A stretch of 41,097 nt of DNA from Streptococcus parasanguinis (GTDB taxonomy: Bacteria > Bacillota > Bacilli > Lactobacillales > Streptococcaceae). How positions within the stretch are numbered: the stretch's first letter is position 1; every line of letters begins with the position of its first letter. The translations under genes and the position numbers were made by a program. The notes under the pieces were generated by a model. That model searched no databases and was not told the DNA's origin. It saw nothing but the letters and a program-made list of their open reading frames with translations. Positions 16,886-24,852 of this stretch are shown in pieces. The stretch lies in assembly GCA_018365265.1 (NCBI GenBank), contig JAGZKI010000018.1, positions 1 through 41,097 on the forward strand, in the 5' to 3' direction.

Positions 16886-17075
16886 AGAAAATTTAGCAGA
16901 TTTGGAAGCCATCGTCCAAAAATTGGAGAGTGGGGATGTGGCTCTTGAAGAAGCTATTACAGAATTCCAAAAAGGAATGAAATTGTCAAAAGAATTGCAA
17001 GATACCTTGGATCAAGCAGAGAAAACCTTGGTCAAGGTCATGCAAGCAGATGGTACTGAAGCGGATCTAGCATGA
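16863..17075 (+). CDS. xseB: Exodeoxyribonuclease VII small subunit
   Basis: This 70-residue acidic helical protein is typical of XseB. It carries the FEENLADLEAIVQKLESGDVALEEAI-type motif and a C-terminal KTLVKVMQADG tail. Several copies bind the coiled coil of XseA. The start lies inside xseA, and the stop overlaps the ispA start as ATGA, indicating translational coupling. Confidence 0.95.
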   Translation: MSKEKKFEENLADLEAIVQKLESGDVALEEAITEFQKGMKLSKELQDTLDQAEKTLVKVMQADGTEADLA

Positions 17076-17947
17076 GACAAGAAGAAAAACGAAATAGAGT
17101 AGAGCAAGCAGTTCGCTCTTTTTATGAGGAAAAATCCGTTGCCCCCCATTTAGTGGAGTCGGTCCTTTATTCCATCCAGGCAGGTGGAAAACGCTTGCGC
17201 CCCTTGCTCCTTCTAGAATTGTTAGAGGCCTTTGGACAGGAGTTGACGGAGGCTCACTTTCAAGTAGCGGGGGCTTTAGAGATGATCCATACAGGAAGCC
17301 TTATTCACGATGATCTGCCTGCCATGGACAATGATGATTACCGTCGGGGGCAATTGACCAATCATAAGAAATTCGGAGAAGACCTGGCGATTTTAGCAGG
17401 GGATGCGCTTTTTCTCGATCCCTTTGGGATGATAGCTGCGAGTGCCCTTCCTGGTGCGGTCAAGGTCTCTTTGATTCTTGAATTGTCAGATGCTTCCGGT
17501 AGTCGTGGAATGGTAGCTGGCCAAGTCCTTGATATGGAAGGAGAGCACAAACAGCTCACGCTAGCAGAATTGCAAACCATCCATGCCAATAAGACAGGAC
17601 GCCTCCTTGCCTATCCTTTCATCGCAGCAGGTTTGATTTTAGAGTTGCAAGCAGACATTGCTCAGCTCTTAGAAAAAATCGGGAAAAAATTAGGCCTGGC
17701 TTTTCAAGTGAGGGATGATATTTTGGATTTGGTCGCTGATTTTGAAGCTTTGGGGAAGACTCCTCAAAAGGACTTAGTAGCAGAAAAATCGACCTATCCA
17801 GCCCTGTTGGGATTGGAAGAATCAAAAACTTTGCTGACAAGTGAATTAGACGCTTGCGAGGACTTGTTGGATCAGATTACAGCTGCTTGCGACTTTGATC
17901 CGCGAGCGATCAAGAAATTAATAGAAGGATTACGAATAGATGGCTAA
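17072..17947 (+). CDS. ispA: Farnesyl / geranyl diphosphate synthase
   Basis: This 291-residue polyprenyl synthase condenses isopentenyl and allylic diphosphates to supply undecaprenyl precursors. The first aspartate-rich motif is HDDLPAMDND with the bacterial two-residue insertion, and the second is VRDDILDLVAD. GGKRLRP near the N-terminus binds diphosphate. The gene overlaps xseB by 4 nt and tlyA by 8 nt. Product chain length cannot be read with certainty, but the type-II FARM region favours C15. Confidence 0.93.
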   Translation: MRQEEKRNRVEQAVRSFYEEKSVAPHLVESVLYSIQAGGKRLRPLLLLELLEAFGQELTEAHFQVAGALEMIHTGSLIHDDLPAMDNDDYRRGQLTNHKKFGEDLAILAGDALFLDPFGMIAASALPGAVKVSLILELSDASGSRGMVAGQVLDMEGEHKQLTLAELQTIHANKTGRLLAYPFIAAGLILELQADIAQLLEKIGKKLGLAFQVRDDILDLVADFEALGKTPQKDLVAEKSTYPALLGLEESKTLLTSELDACEDLLDQITAACDFDPRAIKKLIEGLRIDG

Positions 17948-18758
17948 GGAAAGAGTGGATGTATTAGCCTATAAACAAGGCCTATTTGATACCCGCGAAC
18001 AAGCCAAAAGAGGGGTGATGGCAGGCCTTGTCGTTGCCGTTATCAATGGTGAGCGCTTCGATAAACCGGGTGAAAAAATTGATGAAGCAACCGAGTTGAA
18101 ATTAAAAGGCGAAAAGCTCAAATATGTCAGCCGGGGCGGTCTTAAATTAGAAAAAGCCCTGAACCAATTTGGTTTGTCTGTAGAGGGTAAAATTGCGATT
18201 GATATCGGAGCTTCTACAGGTGGCTTTACAGATGTCATGCTGCAAAACGGAGCCAGCCAGGTCTTTTCGGTGGATGTCGGGACCAATCAGTTGGCCTGGA
18301 AATTGCGCAATGATCCCCGAGTGATCTCGATGGAGCAGTTCAATTTCCGCTATGCCGAGCCAGATGATTTTGAAGCGACACCGAGCTTTGCGAGCATCGA
18401 TGTCAGCTTTATTTCCTTAGACTTGATTCTGCCAGCCCTTCACCGGATTTTGGCAGAAAATGGACAAGTCGTGGCCTTGGTCAAACCTCAGTTTGAGGCA
18501 GGACGCGAACAGATCGGGAAAAATGGGATCATTAAGGATCCTAAGATTCATTTAGCGGTCCTTGAAAAGGTCGCTGCTTTTGCAGGGACACATGGCTTTG
18601 CGGTAATGGGAGTGGATTATTCCCCTATCCAAGGAGGCCATGGCAACATCGAATTTTTGATGTATCTAGAAAAAAAAGAAGAGAAAACAAAGCCGACTAC
18701 AGAGCAGCTGGAGGCTGTTGTGGAGCTGGCACACAAGGAATTTAAACATGAAGAGTAA
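17940..18758 (+). CDS. tlyA: TlyA-family 2'-O-ribose rRNA methyltransferase
   Basis: This 272-residue protein combines an N-terminal S4 RNA-binding domain (KERVDVLAYKQGLFDTREQA) with an FtsJ-like SAM methyltransferase domain (AIDIGASTGGFTDVMLQNGA, FASIDVSFISL, VKPQFEAGREQIGKNGI). TlyA homologues methylate 16S and in some species 23S rRNA; the old name hemolysin is historical. Methyltransferase motifs are intact. The C-terminus overlaps the start of argR. Confidence 0.92.
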   Translation: MAKERVDVLAYKQGLFDTREQAKRGVMAGLVVAVINGERFDKPGEKIDEATELKLKGEKLKYVSRGGLKLEKALNQFGLSVEGKIAIDIGASTGGFTDVMLQNGASQVFSVDVGTNQLAWKLRNDPRVISMEQFNFRYAEPDDFEATPSFASIDVSFISLDLILPALHRILAENGQVVALVKPQFEAGREQIGKNGIIKDPKIHLAVLEKVAAFAGTHGFAVMGVDYSPIQGGHGNIEFLMYLEKKEEKTKPTTEQLEAVVELAHKEFKHEE

Positions 18759-19182
18759 GAATATCAGATTAGAAAAAATTCGTCGCTTTATACGTGATCA
18801 TGAGGTGGGGACCCAAGAAGAGATCGTCGAACATTTGAAAGAAGAAGGCATCTCAGCAACCCAAGCGACAGTATCACGGGATATCAAAGAATTGGGCATC
18901 GTAAAACGCCCTCTGAAAGACATGACCTATGTCTATGAATTGCCACGTAAGCACCACCAAGGAATTGGGATGATTGAAAGCAATATCTTGTCTCATCGTC
19001 GCATGGGAGAATATGTCAATTTCACCATGGTTCCAGGGACAGCGCCTTTAGTCAAACGTCGCTTGCGGGAGATTTATAAGGAGCATATCTTTAGTATTGT
19101 TGCAGATGATGATACGATCTTACTGATCGCCTATTCAGCTCCAGAAGCAGAGAATATCCTTAAATCAATCTTTGGGTGGTAA
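18748..19182 (+). CDS. argR: ArgR/AhrC-family arginine repressor
   Basis: This 144-residue regulator has the ArgR winged HTH (GTQEEIVEHLKEEGISATQA, then TVSRDIKELGI) and the oligomerisation/arginine-binding domain (GTAPLVKRRLREI, SIVADDDTILLIAYS). The start at 18748 uses AAGGAA upstream and overlaps tlyA by 11 nt; the longer frame from 18718 adds residues that do not fit the family. Streptococci usually carry several ArgR paralogues. The one between tlyA and recN corresponds to AhrC in related genomes. Confidence 0.92.
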   Translation: MKSKNIRLEKIRRFIRDHEVGTQEEIVEHLKEEGISATQATVSRDIKELGIVKRPLKDMTYVYELPRKHHQGIGMIESNILSHRRMGEYVNFTMVPGTAPLVKRRLREIYKEHIFSIVADDDTILLIAYSAPEAENILKSIFGW

Positions 19183-19188
19183 GAGCCT

Positions 19189-20847
19189 ATGCTATTAGAA
19201 ATTTCGATTAAGAACTTTGCCATTATCGAAGAGATTTCCTTAAATTTTGAAAAGGGAATGACGGTACTGACAGGGGAAACAGGTGCAGGGAAATCCATCA
19301 TTATCGATGCTATGAACATGATGCTGGGAAGCCGTGCAACGACGGATGTCATTCGACACGGAGCCCCAAAAGCGGAAATCGAAGGTCTCTTCACCGTTGA
19401 GAGCAATCGCCACTTGACGGCTCTCTTTGAAGAGCAAGGACTAGAGTGGACCGATGAATTGATCATTCGCCGAGAGATCCTGCAAAATGGACGAAGTGTC
19501 AGCCGGATCAATGGTCAAATGGTGAATTTGTCTGTCTTAAAGGCAGTCGGCCAACATTTGGTGGATATCCATGGCCAGCATGATCAGGAAGAACTCATGC
19601 GGCCCCAATTGCATATCGCTATGCTGGATGAATTTGGGGATGCAGCCTTTTTCCAAACCAAAGATGCTTATCGTCAAACCTTTGAAGATTACAAACGTCT
19701 GCGCAAACAAGTAGTGGAACTTCAGCGCAACCAGCAGGAAAACAAGGCCCGTATTGAAATGTTAGAGTTTCAAATTGCGGAGATTGAGGCTGCTTCCTTG
19801 GAAGTGGATGAGGATGTGCGTTTGGAGCAAGAACGCCAACGCCTGCTCAATCATAAAATGATCGCAGATACCCTTACCAACGCTTATACCATGCTGGATG
19901 CGGAAGATTTTTCGAGTCTAGCCAATGTTCGCTCAGCCATGAATGATTTGGAAAATATCGAAGAATATGATACCAGCTACAAAGAGCTCTCAAGCCAGTT
20001 AGCTGAAACCTTCTATGCCCTTGAGGATATTACCAAGCGCTTAGAAGATGTGGTCGATGGTCTGGAGTTTGATGGCAATCGTCTCATGCAGGTGGAGTCG
20101 CGTTTGGATTTGATCCACTCCATCACGCGCAAGTATGGTGGTCAAGTCAAGGATGTCTTGGAATACCTGGCACAAATCACGAAAGAATATGGCCTCCTCA
20201 CCGGCAGTGATCTCTCGTCTGAGGACTTGGAAAAAGAACTCAAACGTCTAGAAAAGAGCTTGGTCACCTTGGCTCAAGATTTGAGTGATCAGCGGCATGC
20301 CTTGGCCCAAGCTTTAGAAAATGAAATCCAGCAAGAATTGGCAGACCTCTACATGGACAAGGCGCGTTTCCAAGTGCGCTTTAGCAAGGCTAAGTTTAAT
20401 CGTGAGGGAAATGAAGCTGTCGAATTTTACATTTCGACCAATCCAGGTGAGGACTTTAAACCGCTCGTTAAAGTAGCATCTGGTGGAGAATTATCACGCT
20501 TGATGTTGGCCATTAAGTCTGCTTTTTCTCGAAAAGAAGGAAAAACCAGTATCGTCTTTGACGAGGTGGATACAGGGGTCTCTGGGCGCGTGGCCCAAGC
20601 GATTGCAGCGAAAATTCATAAGATTGGTCAAAATGGCCAAGTGCTTGCCATTTCTCACCTGCCTCAAGTCATCGCTGCAGCAGATTATCAATTCTATATT
20701 GAGAAAATCAGTGATGAACACTCAACTGTCTCTACTGTGCGTTTGCTCAATAGAGAAGAACGAATCGAAGAAATTGCCAAGATGCTGGCAGGAGAGGATC
20801 TAACGGAAGCTGCCCGTCAACAAGCAGAGCAACTTCTCAAGCGTTAA
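19189..20847 (+). CDS. recN: DNA repair protein RecN
   Basis: This 552-residue SMC-like ATPase acts in double-strand-break repair and in competence-related recombination. Walker A GETGAGKS lies at residues 29-36. Long coiled-coil segments fill the middle (EQERQRLLNHK, LEKELKRLEKSL). The C-terminal half carries the ABC signature (VASGGELSRLMLAIK) and Walker B (SIVFDEVDTGVSG). Length is normal. It begins 6 nt after argR and ends the xseA operon, the same order as in Bacillus and other streptococci. Confidence 0.95.
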   Translation: MLLEISIKNFAIIEEISLNFEKGMTVLTGETGAGKSIIIDAMNMMLGSRATTDVIRHGAPKAEIEGLFTVESNRHLTALFEEQGLEWTDELIIRREILQNGRSVSRINGQMVNLSVLKAVGQHLVDIHGQHDQEELMRPQLHIAMLDEFGDAAFFQTKDAYRQTFEDYKRLRKQVVELQRNQQENKARIEMLEFQIAEIEAASLEVDEDVRLEQERQRLLNHKMIADTLTNAYTMLDAEDFSSLANVRSAMNDLENIEEYDTSYKELSSQLAETFYALEDITKRLEDVVDGLEFDGNRLMQVESRLDLIHSITRKYGGQVKDVLEYLAQITKEYGLLTGSDLSSEDLEKELKRLEKSLVTLAQDLSDQRHALAQALENEIQQELADLYMDKARFQVRFSKAKFNREGNEAVEFYISTNPGEDFKPLVKVASGGELSRLMLAIKSAFSRKEGKTSIVFDEVDTGVSGRVAQAIAAKIHKIGQNGQVLAISHLPQVIAAADYQFYIEKISDEHSTVSTVRLLNREERIEEIAKMLAGEDLTEAARQQAEQLLKR

Positions 20848-20867
20848 GAGAAAGAAGGTTTGAAATA

Positions 20868-21596
20868 ATGTCAAGATACTTTGTAGTCGGAGATATTCAC
20901 GGAAAAGCACAAATGCTAGAAGAGCTCATGACAGAGTGGGATGGAAAAGCCCAATTGGTCTTTTTAGGGGATTTGATAGATCGAGGCGAAAACAGCAAAC
21001 GATCGATTGAAATCGTAAAAGACTACGTAGACCATCACGGAGCTGTTTGCCTTTCCGGAAATCACGAGTACATGTTTTTAGCCTGGTTGGACAATCCAGA
21101 AGAGCGTTATGACCACTACCGAAGAAATGGTGGCGATACGACCATCAACTCTCTGTTAGGCCGGCCACTCGATGCTCCTGTAGATGGCATTGCGGATGCG
21201 CAAGCAGTAGAAAATGCCGTTCCTGACTTGGTAGCCTTTATCCGCAGTTTGCCTTTTGACTACGAGACAGAGACCTATTATTTTGTCCACGCTGGTGTGG
21301 ATCTAACCCTTGAAAATTGGCGGGAAACCAGTGATTACCAAAAAGTCTGGATCCGAAAACCATTCCATGAAGCGGAGAATCATACAGGCAAATGGATCGT
21401 CTTTGGCCATACACCAGTCTATGGACTGCTCAATGAGCCAGTCGGTACCGAAAATCTTTGGATTTCAGATCAAAAAATGGGCGTCGATGGGGGCGCTGTC
21501 TTTGGAGGAGTCCTCCATGGATTGCTCTTGGATGATCAAGGTATTGTCCAAGACCATGTCCTTCACAATACAGGTTTTTCTGCCGCAGACGACTGA
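20868..21596 (+). CDS. Calcineurin-like metallophosphatase (PPP/ApaH-like)
   Basis: This 242-residue cytoplasmic phosphoesterase has all the dimetal motifs: GDIHG at the N-terminus, GDLIDRG, GNHEY, FVHAGV and GHTPV. The order matches the small serine/threonine-phosphatase and Ap4A-hydrolase-like proteins of Firmicutes. Whether it acts on phosphoproteins or dinucleotides is not clear. It starts 20 nt after recN and may be read from the same transcript. AGAAGG serves as ribosome-binding site. Confidence 0.85.
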   Translation: MSRYFVVGDIHGKAQMLEELMTEWDGKAQLVFLGDLIDRGENSKRSIEIVKDYVDHHGAVCLSGNHEYMFLAWLDNPEERYDHYRRNGGDTTINSLLGRPLDAPVDGIADAQAVENAVPDLVAFIRSLPFDYETETYYFVHAGVDLTLENWRETSDYQKVWIRKPFHEAENHTGKWIVFGHTPVYGLLNEPVGTENLWISDQKMGVDGGAVFGGVLHGLLLDDQGIVQDHVLHNTGFSAADD

Positions 21597-21640
21597 GGAA
21601 GCAGGAATGGATATCTTTCACTGCAAAACCCCGTGTTTTT

Positions 21641-21649
21641 TGATATAAT
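21641..21649 (+). promoter_or_regulatory. Extended -10 promoter of the degV gene
   Basis: TGATATAAT (TATAAT at 21644-21649) precedes the DegV start by about 36 nt. No good -35 element is seen. Confidence 0.6.
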
Positions 21650-21685
21650 GAAAGCAGAACATTCTTAGGAAGAGTATAGAAATAT

Positions 21686-22519
21686 ATGGCAAATATTAAA
21701 ATAGTTACAGACTCATCTATTACAATTGAGCCTGAAGTGGTTGAAGAATATGGCATCACCATTGTGCCACTTTCTGTTATGGTGGATGGAGTCCTTTATT
21801 CCGACAGTGAGTTGGGCGAAGGGGACTTCTTGCGCTTAATGCAGTCTAGCAAAAATCTTCCAAAGACCAGCCAACCACCCGTTGGAGTCTTTGCGGAGGT
21901 GTATGAAAAGTTAGCAGCAGACGGAGCTCATATCGTTTCAATTCATATGTCTCATGCCTTGTCAGGAACCGTAGAGGCGGCTCGCCAAGGGGCAACCTTG
22001 TCAGGAGCAGATGTTACTGTGATTGATAGTGGCTTTACAGACCAAGCCATGAAGTTCCAGGTGGTTGAGGCAGCCAAGTTGGCCAAAGACGGAGCTGATT
22101 TAGACACTGTCTTGGCTCGCATCGAAGAAGTCAAAGAAAAGACAGAGTTGTATATCGGTGTTTCTACCTTGGAAAATCTGGTTAAAGGTGGGCGCATTGG
22201 CCGTGTTACAGGACTTTTGAGCTCCCTTCTCAATATCCGTGTCGTGATGCAAATGAAGGACCATCAGTTAGAACCAATCGTCAAAGGGCGCGGTAACAAG
22301 ACCTTTAAGAAATGGTTGGATGAATTGGTAGAGAATCTTTCCCATAGTAAGGTGGCTGAGATCGGGATTTCTTACGCAGGGGCACCAGAGTGGGCCAATG
22401 AAATGAAGGCTCAGTTGCAATCGTTCGTTGAAAATGCTATCCCAGTTCTCGAAACTGGATCGATTATTCAAACCCATACAGGTGAGAATGCATTTGCAGT
22501 TTTGGTGCGCTACGAATAA
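21686..22519 (+). CDS. DegV-family fatty-acid-binding protein
   Basis: This 277-residue protein has the two-domain DegV fold with the signature IVTDSSITIEPEV at the N-terminus, TSQPPVGVF, and SIHMSHALSGTVEAA. DegV/FakB proteins present a bound acyl chain to the fatty-acid kinase FakA for phosphorylation, which feeds exogenous fatty acids into phospholipids. Streptococci have several paralogues with different chain specificity, and this one cannot be assigned. It lies next to the hup gene, an arrangement I recall from related streptococci. Confidence 0.88.
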   Translation: MANIKIVTDSSITIEPEVVEEYGITIVPLSVMVDGVLYSDSELGEGDFLRLMQSSKNLPKTSQPPVGVFAEVYEKLAADGAHIVSIHMSHALSGTVEAARQGATLSGADVTVIDSGFTDQAMKFQVVEAAKLAKDGADLDTVLARIEEVKEKTELYIGVSTLENLVKGGRIGRVTGLLSSLLNIRVVMQMKDHQLEPIVKGRGNKTFKKWLDELVENLSHSKVAEIGISYAGAPEWANEMKAQLQSFVENAIPVLETGSIIQTHTGENAFAVLVRYE

Positions 22520-22553
22520 GCTGAATAAATGTTTGAAAAAACAGGTTTAGTAC

Positions 22554-22582
22554 TTGACCTAAAGGCTTTTTTTAGATATTAT
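22554..22582 (+). promoter_or_regulatory. hup promoter
   Basis: TTGACC (22554-22559) and TATTAT (22577-22582) have a 17-nt spacer, 48 nt ahead of the HU start and its GGAGG site. Confidence 0.7.
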
Positions 22583-22629
22583 AGTACTGTTAAGGCGTAA
22601 AGCCTAAAAAAATTTGGAGGATTTGTTAA

Positions 22630-22905
22630 ATGGCTAACAAACAAGATTTGATCGCAAAAGTAGCAGAAGCTACAGAATTGACTAAAAAAGATTCAGCAGC
22701 AGCTGTTGATGCTGTATTCGCAGCAGTTTCAGAATACCTTTCAAAAGGTGAAAAAGTTCAATTGATCGGTTTCGGTAACTTCGAAGTTCGTGAACGTGCA
22801 GCTCGTAAAGGTCGCAACCCACAAACTGGTAAAGAAATCAAAATCGCAGCTTCTAAAGTTCCAGCATTCAAAGCTGGTAAAGCTCTTAAAGAAGCAGTTA
22901 AATAA
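22630..22905 (+). CDS. hup: DNA-binding protein HU
   Basis: This 91-residue nucleoid protein is of standard HU length. It has the N-terminal helices (MANKQDLIAKVAEATELTKK), the GFGNFEVRERAARKGRNPQTG arm motif with the intercalating proline, and a basic C-terminus. Codon use is strongly biased to the preferred set (GCA, GAA, AAA, GGT), as expected of a highly expressed gene. It is monocistronic, with its own promoter and terminator. Confidence 0.97.
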   Translation: MANKQDLIAKVAEATELTKKDSAAAVDAVFAAVSEYLSKGEKVQLIGFGNFEVRERAARKGRNPQTGKEIKIAASKVPAFKAGKALKEAVK

Positions 22906-22920
22906 TTGCATTTTGAAAAT

Positions 22921-22950
22921 CCATCCTAGATTTCTAGGGTGGTTTTTTTG
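22921..22950 (+). terminator. hup terminator
   Basis: Arms CCATCCTAGA and TCTAGGGTGG (one G-U pair) form a short-loop hairpin followed by seven T residues. Confidence 0.85.
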
Positions 22951-22980
22951 TTGGACAGCTCTATAGGATAAGGGTATAAT
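22951..22980 (+). promoter_or_regulatory. Promoter of the 51-residue membrane protein gene
   Basis: TTGGAC (22951-22956) and a perfect TATAAT (22975-22980) with an 18-nt spacer lie 26 nt before the small ORF. Confidence 0.7.
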
Positions 22981-23006
22981 AGGAAAAAAGAAAGAGAGAA
23001 AAGACC

Positions 23007-23162
23007 ATGCGATTCATTTTAGGACTCTTTGCCTTGTTGTTTATCCGACCTATTTTGTATCTACTGAAAGGGCTGTGGTTCGTTGTGGAATTTTGCTTTA
23101 TGATCCTCGTGGTCAAAATGATCCTAGGAACCGTGCGCTGGATGACCAGTTGGATCGGCTGA
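23007..23162 (+). CDS. Small hydrophobic membrane protein, 51 residues
   Basis: The 51-codon frame encodes a strongly hydrophobic peptide (starts MRFILGLFALLFIRPILYLL, ends RWMTSWIG) with two probable membrane segments separated by a short KGLWFVVE linker. It has its own promoter, an AAAGAGAG ribosome-binding stretch and a downstream terminator formed by the last copy of a 49-bp tandem repeat. These signals make it a credible gene even though it falls below usual length cut-offs. I do not recognise a family. A small membrane toxin or a regulatory micropeptide are possibilities, with no direct evidence for either. Confidence 0.65.
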   Translation: MRFILGLFALLFIRPILYLLKGLWFVVEFCFMILVVKMILGTVRWMTSWIG

Positions 23163-23177
23163 GAGTAGATGAATCTA

Positions 23178-23322
23178 TTTCAGGCTCGTGAATCAATGTC
23201 CCCTGGACATAACCTCGCTTTTCCGTTTTCAGGCTCGTGAATCAATGTCCACTGGACATAAACTCGCTCTTCCATTTTCAGGCTCATGAAAAAAATGTCC
23301 ACTGGACATTTTTTTTAATTAA
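23178..23322 (+). repeat. Three tandem copies of a 49-bp repeat, last one a terminator
   Basis: Units begin TTTCAGGCTC at 23178, 23227 and 23276, so the period is 49 bp. Each carries the stem ATGTCC-nnn-GGACAT (at 23196, 23245 and 23295). Units 1 and 2 share AATCAATGTCC and an ACTCGC/CCTCGC tail; unit 3 has one inserted base and diverges after the palindrome into a run of T residues. Only unit 3 can be an intrinsic terminator. No open frame crosses the array. Confidence 0.88.
23289..23318 (+). terminator. Terminator formed by the third repeat unit
   Basis: ATGTCC-ACT-GGACAT, with flanking A and T runs that extend the stem, is followed by eight or more T residues. It probably ends the transcript of the 51-residue ORF. 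Confidence 0.8.
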
Positions 23323-23354
23323 AAGCATTCTAAATAGTGATTTATTTTGAAACA

Positions 23355-23363
23355 TGATATAAT
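23355..23363 (+). promoter_or_regulatory. Extended -10 promoter of perR
   Basis: TGATATAAT (TATAAT at 23358-23363) lies 45 nt before the GTG start. No clear -35 hexamer and no obvious PerR box are visible. Confidence 0.6.
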
Positions 23364-23408
23364 AAGGGTAACGAATCGATTAAATCATATTGGAAAGGGG
23401 GGATCATA

Positions 23409-23855
23409 GTGAACGCATTGCATCGTCATGAAGAAGAGCGCGTGGAAGAAGTCTTGCAAAATTTACGTGCTAAGGGCATTCGGATTACCGATACCCGCAG
23501 AGCAGTTCTTTCCTATTTAGTGGCGAGTCATGAACATCCAAGCGCTGAGAAGATCTATCGCGATTTATTGCCTCAGTTTCCAAGCATGAGTCTAGCAACT
23601 GTCTACAACAATATCAAGGTTTTGATTGATGAGGGGGTTGTCTCCGAGATCAAGGTTCGCAATGATACCACGACCTATTTTGATTTCATGGGGCATGACC
23701 ATTTGAATGTGGTATGTGAAAAATGTGGTCGTATCGCAGATGTGGACATTGAAGTCCCAGATCTTCGCGAAGAAGCAACCAGTCAAAGTGGCTACCAGAT
23801 CACCAAGACCCAGATGACGGTCTATGGAATTTGTCCCGACTGTCAGAAAAATTAA
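23409..23855 (+). CDS. perR: Fur-family regulator, probably PerR
   Basis: This 148-residue metalloregulator has the Fur winged helix (RITDTRRAVLSYL, HPSAEKIYRDLL, SLATVYNNIKVLIDEGVV). The C-terminal domain has metal ligands in GHDHLNVVCEKCGRI and a second CPDC pair near the end, forming the structural zinc site. Streptococci generally have a single Fur homologue, the peroxide regulator PerR, which is why I choose that name over Fur or Zur. A GTG start at 23409 was preferred because the AAGGGGGG site lies about 6 nt upstream. The gene is monocistronic. Confidence 0.85.
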   Translation: MNALHRHEEERVEEVLQNLRAKGIRITDTRRAVLSYLVASHEHPSAEKIYRDLLPQFPSMSLATVYNNIKVLIDEGVVSEIKVRNDTTTYFDFMGHDHLNVVCEKCGRIADVDIEVPDLREEATSQSGYQITKTQMTVYGICPDCQKN

Positions 23856-23868
23856 TGTGAGAGAAAGC

Positions 23869-23889
23869 AGAGCCGTCAGGCTCTTTTTT
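23869..23889 (+). terminator. perR terminator
   Basis: AGAGCC-GTCA-GGCTCT is followed by a T run. Confidence 0.85.
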
Positions 23890-23918
23890 GTGAGAAATTG
23901 CACTTTTCTATGGTCGCC

Positions 23919-23949
23919 ACTAGATTTTTCACTGAAAATCTAGTAGAAT
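23919..23949 (+). promoter_or_regulatory. Inverted repeat at the gpmA promoter
   Basis: Perfect 10-bp arms ACTAGATTTT (23919-23928) and AAAATCTAGT (23935-23944) flank a 6-nt loop. A TAGAAT -10 candidate (23944-23949) begins at the last base of the right arm. The arms cover the expected -35 and spacer region, so this may be an operator. Confidence 0.6.
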
Positions 23950-23999
23950 AGAATAGATAAACGGGGGAGACCTCGGAGAATAAAAAGGAGATCCATCTA

Positions 24000-24692
24000 A
24001 TGGTAAAATTGGTTTTTGCTCGCCACGGTGAGTCTGAATGGAACAAAGCTAACCTTTTCACTGGTTGGGCTGATGTTGATTTGTCTGAAAAAGGTACACA
24101 ACAAGCGATCGACGCTGGTAAATTGATCAAAGAAGCTGGTATCGAATTTGACCAAGCTTATACTTCAGTATTGAAACGTGCGATCAAAACTACTAACTTG
24201 GCTCTTGAAGCTTCTGACCAATTGTGGGTTCCAGTTGAAAAATCTTGGCGCTTGAACGAACGTCACTACGGTGGTTTGACTGGTAAAAACAAAGCAGAAG
24301 CTGCTGAACAATTTGGTGATGAACAAGTTCACATCTGGCGTCGTTCATACGATGTATTGCCTCCTGCAATGGACCGTGATGATGAACACTCAGCACACAC
24401 TGACCGTCGTTATGCTTCACTTGACGATTCAGTGATTCCAGATGCTGAAAACTTGAAAGTTACTTTGGAACGTGCCCTTCCATTCTGGGAAGATAAAATC
24501 GCTCCAGCTCTTAAAGACGGTAAAAACGTATTCGTAGGAGCACACGGTAACTCAATCCGTGCCCTTGTTAAACACATCAAACAATTGTCAGATGACGAAA
24601 TCATGGATGTGGAAATCCCTAACTTCCCACCATTGGTATTCGAATTTGACGAAAAATTGAACGTTGTAAAAGAATACTATCTTGGTAAGTAA
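24000..24692 (+). CDS. gpmA: 2,3-bisphosphoglycerate-dependent phosphoglycerate mutase
   Basis: This 230-residue glycolytic enzyme interconverts 3- and 2-phosphoglycerate. The phosphohistidine motif ARHGESEWN is at the N-terminus. NERHYGGLTGKNK is the substrate loop, and GAHGNSIRALVKH holds the second catalytic histidine. Codon use is the highly expressed type, like that of hup. Length is standard. It is a single-gene unit with a GGAGA ribosome-binding site and a UUCG-loop terminator. Confidence 0.97.
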   Translation: MVKLVFARHGESEWNKANLFTGWADVDLSEKGTQQAIDAGKLIKEAGIEFDQAYTSVLKRAIKTTNLALEASDQLWVPVEKSWRLNERHYGGLTGKNKAEAAEQFGDEQVHIWRRSYDVLPPAMDRDDEHSAHTDRRYASLDDSVIPDAENLKVTLERALPFWEDKIAPALKDGKNVFVGAHGNSIRALVKHIKQLSDDEIMDVEIPNFPPLVFEFDEKLNVVKEYYLGK

Positions 24693-24720
24693 GATAGCAG
24701 GATTTGTTATCAATCATAGA

Positions 24721-24744
24721 AAGCTGACTTCGGTCAGCTTTTTT
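24721..24744 (+). terminator. gpmA terminator
   Basis: AAGCTGAC and GTCAGCTT flank a TTCG tetraloop, followed by a T run. Confidence 0.92.
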
Positions 24745-24797
24745 GCTTGTCTTCCTTAGATCCTAGCTGGTTTTGGGTTTTCAGGGTCTCCTAAAAA

Positions 24798-24806
24798 TGT
24801 TATAAT
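24798..24806 (+). promoter_or_regulatory. metG promoter (extended -10)
   Basis: TGTTATAAT with TATAAT at 24801-24806 lies 47 nt upstream of the metG start. No T-box leader is present. Confidence 0.65.
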
Positions 24807-24852
24807 AGAGTGTTACTAAATTGGGTTCCATTAGCCCTGAAAGGAAAAGAAA

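Noticed and set aside
23178..23322. CRISPR array
   Set aside because: Units are directly tandem with no distinct spacers, there are only three, and no cas gene is present.
24745..24852. Possible T-box or other leader RNA upstream of metG
   Set aside because: The leader after the extended -10 is under 50 nt and holds no specifier stem or antiterminator.
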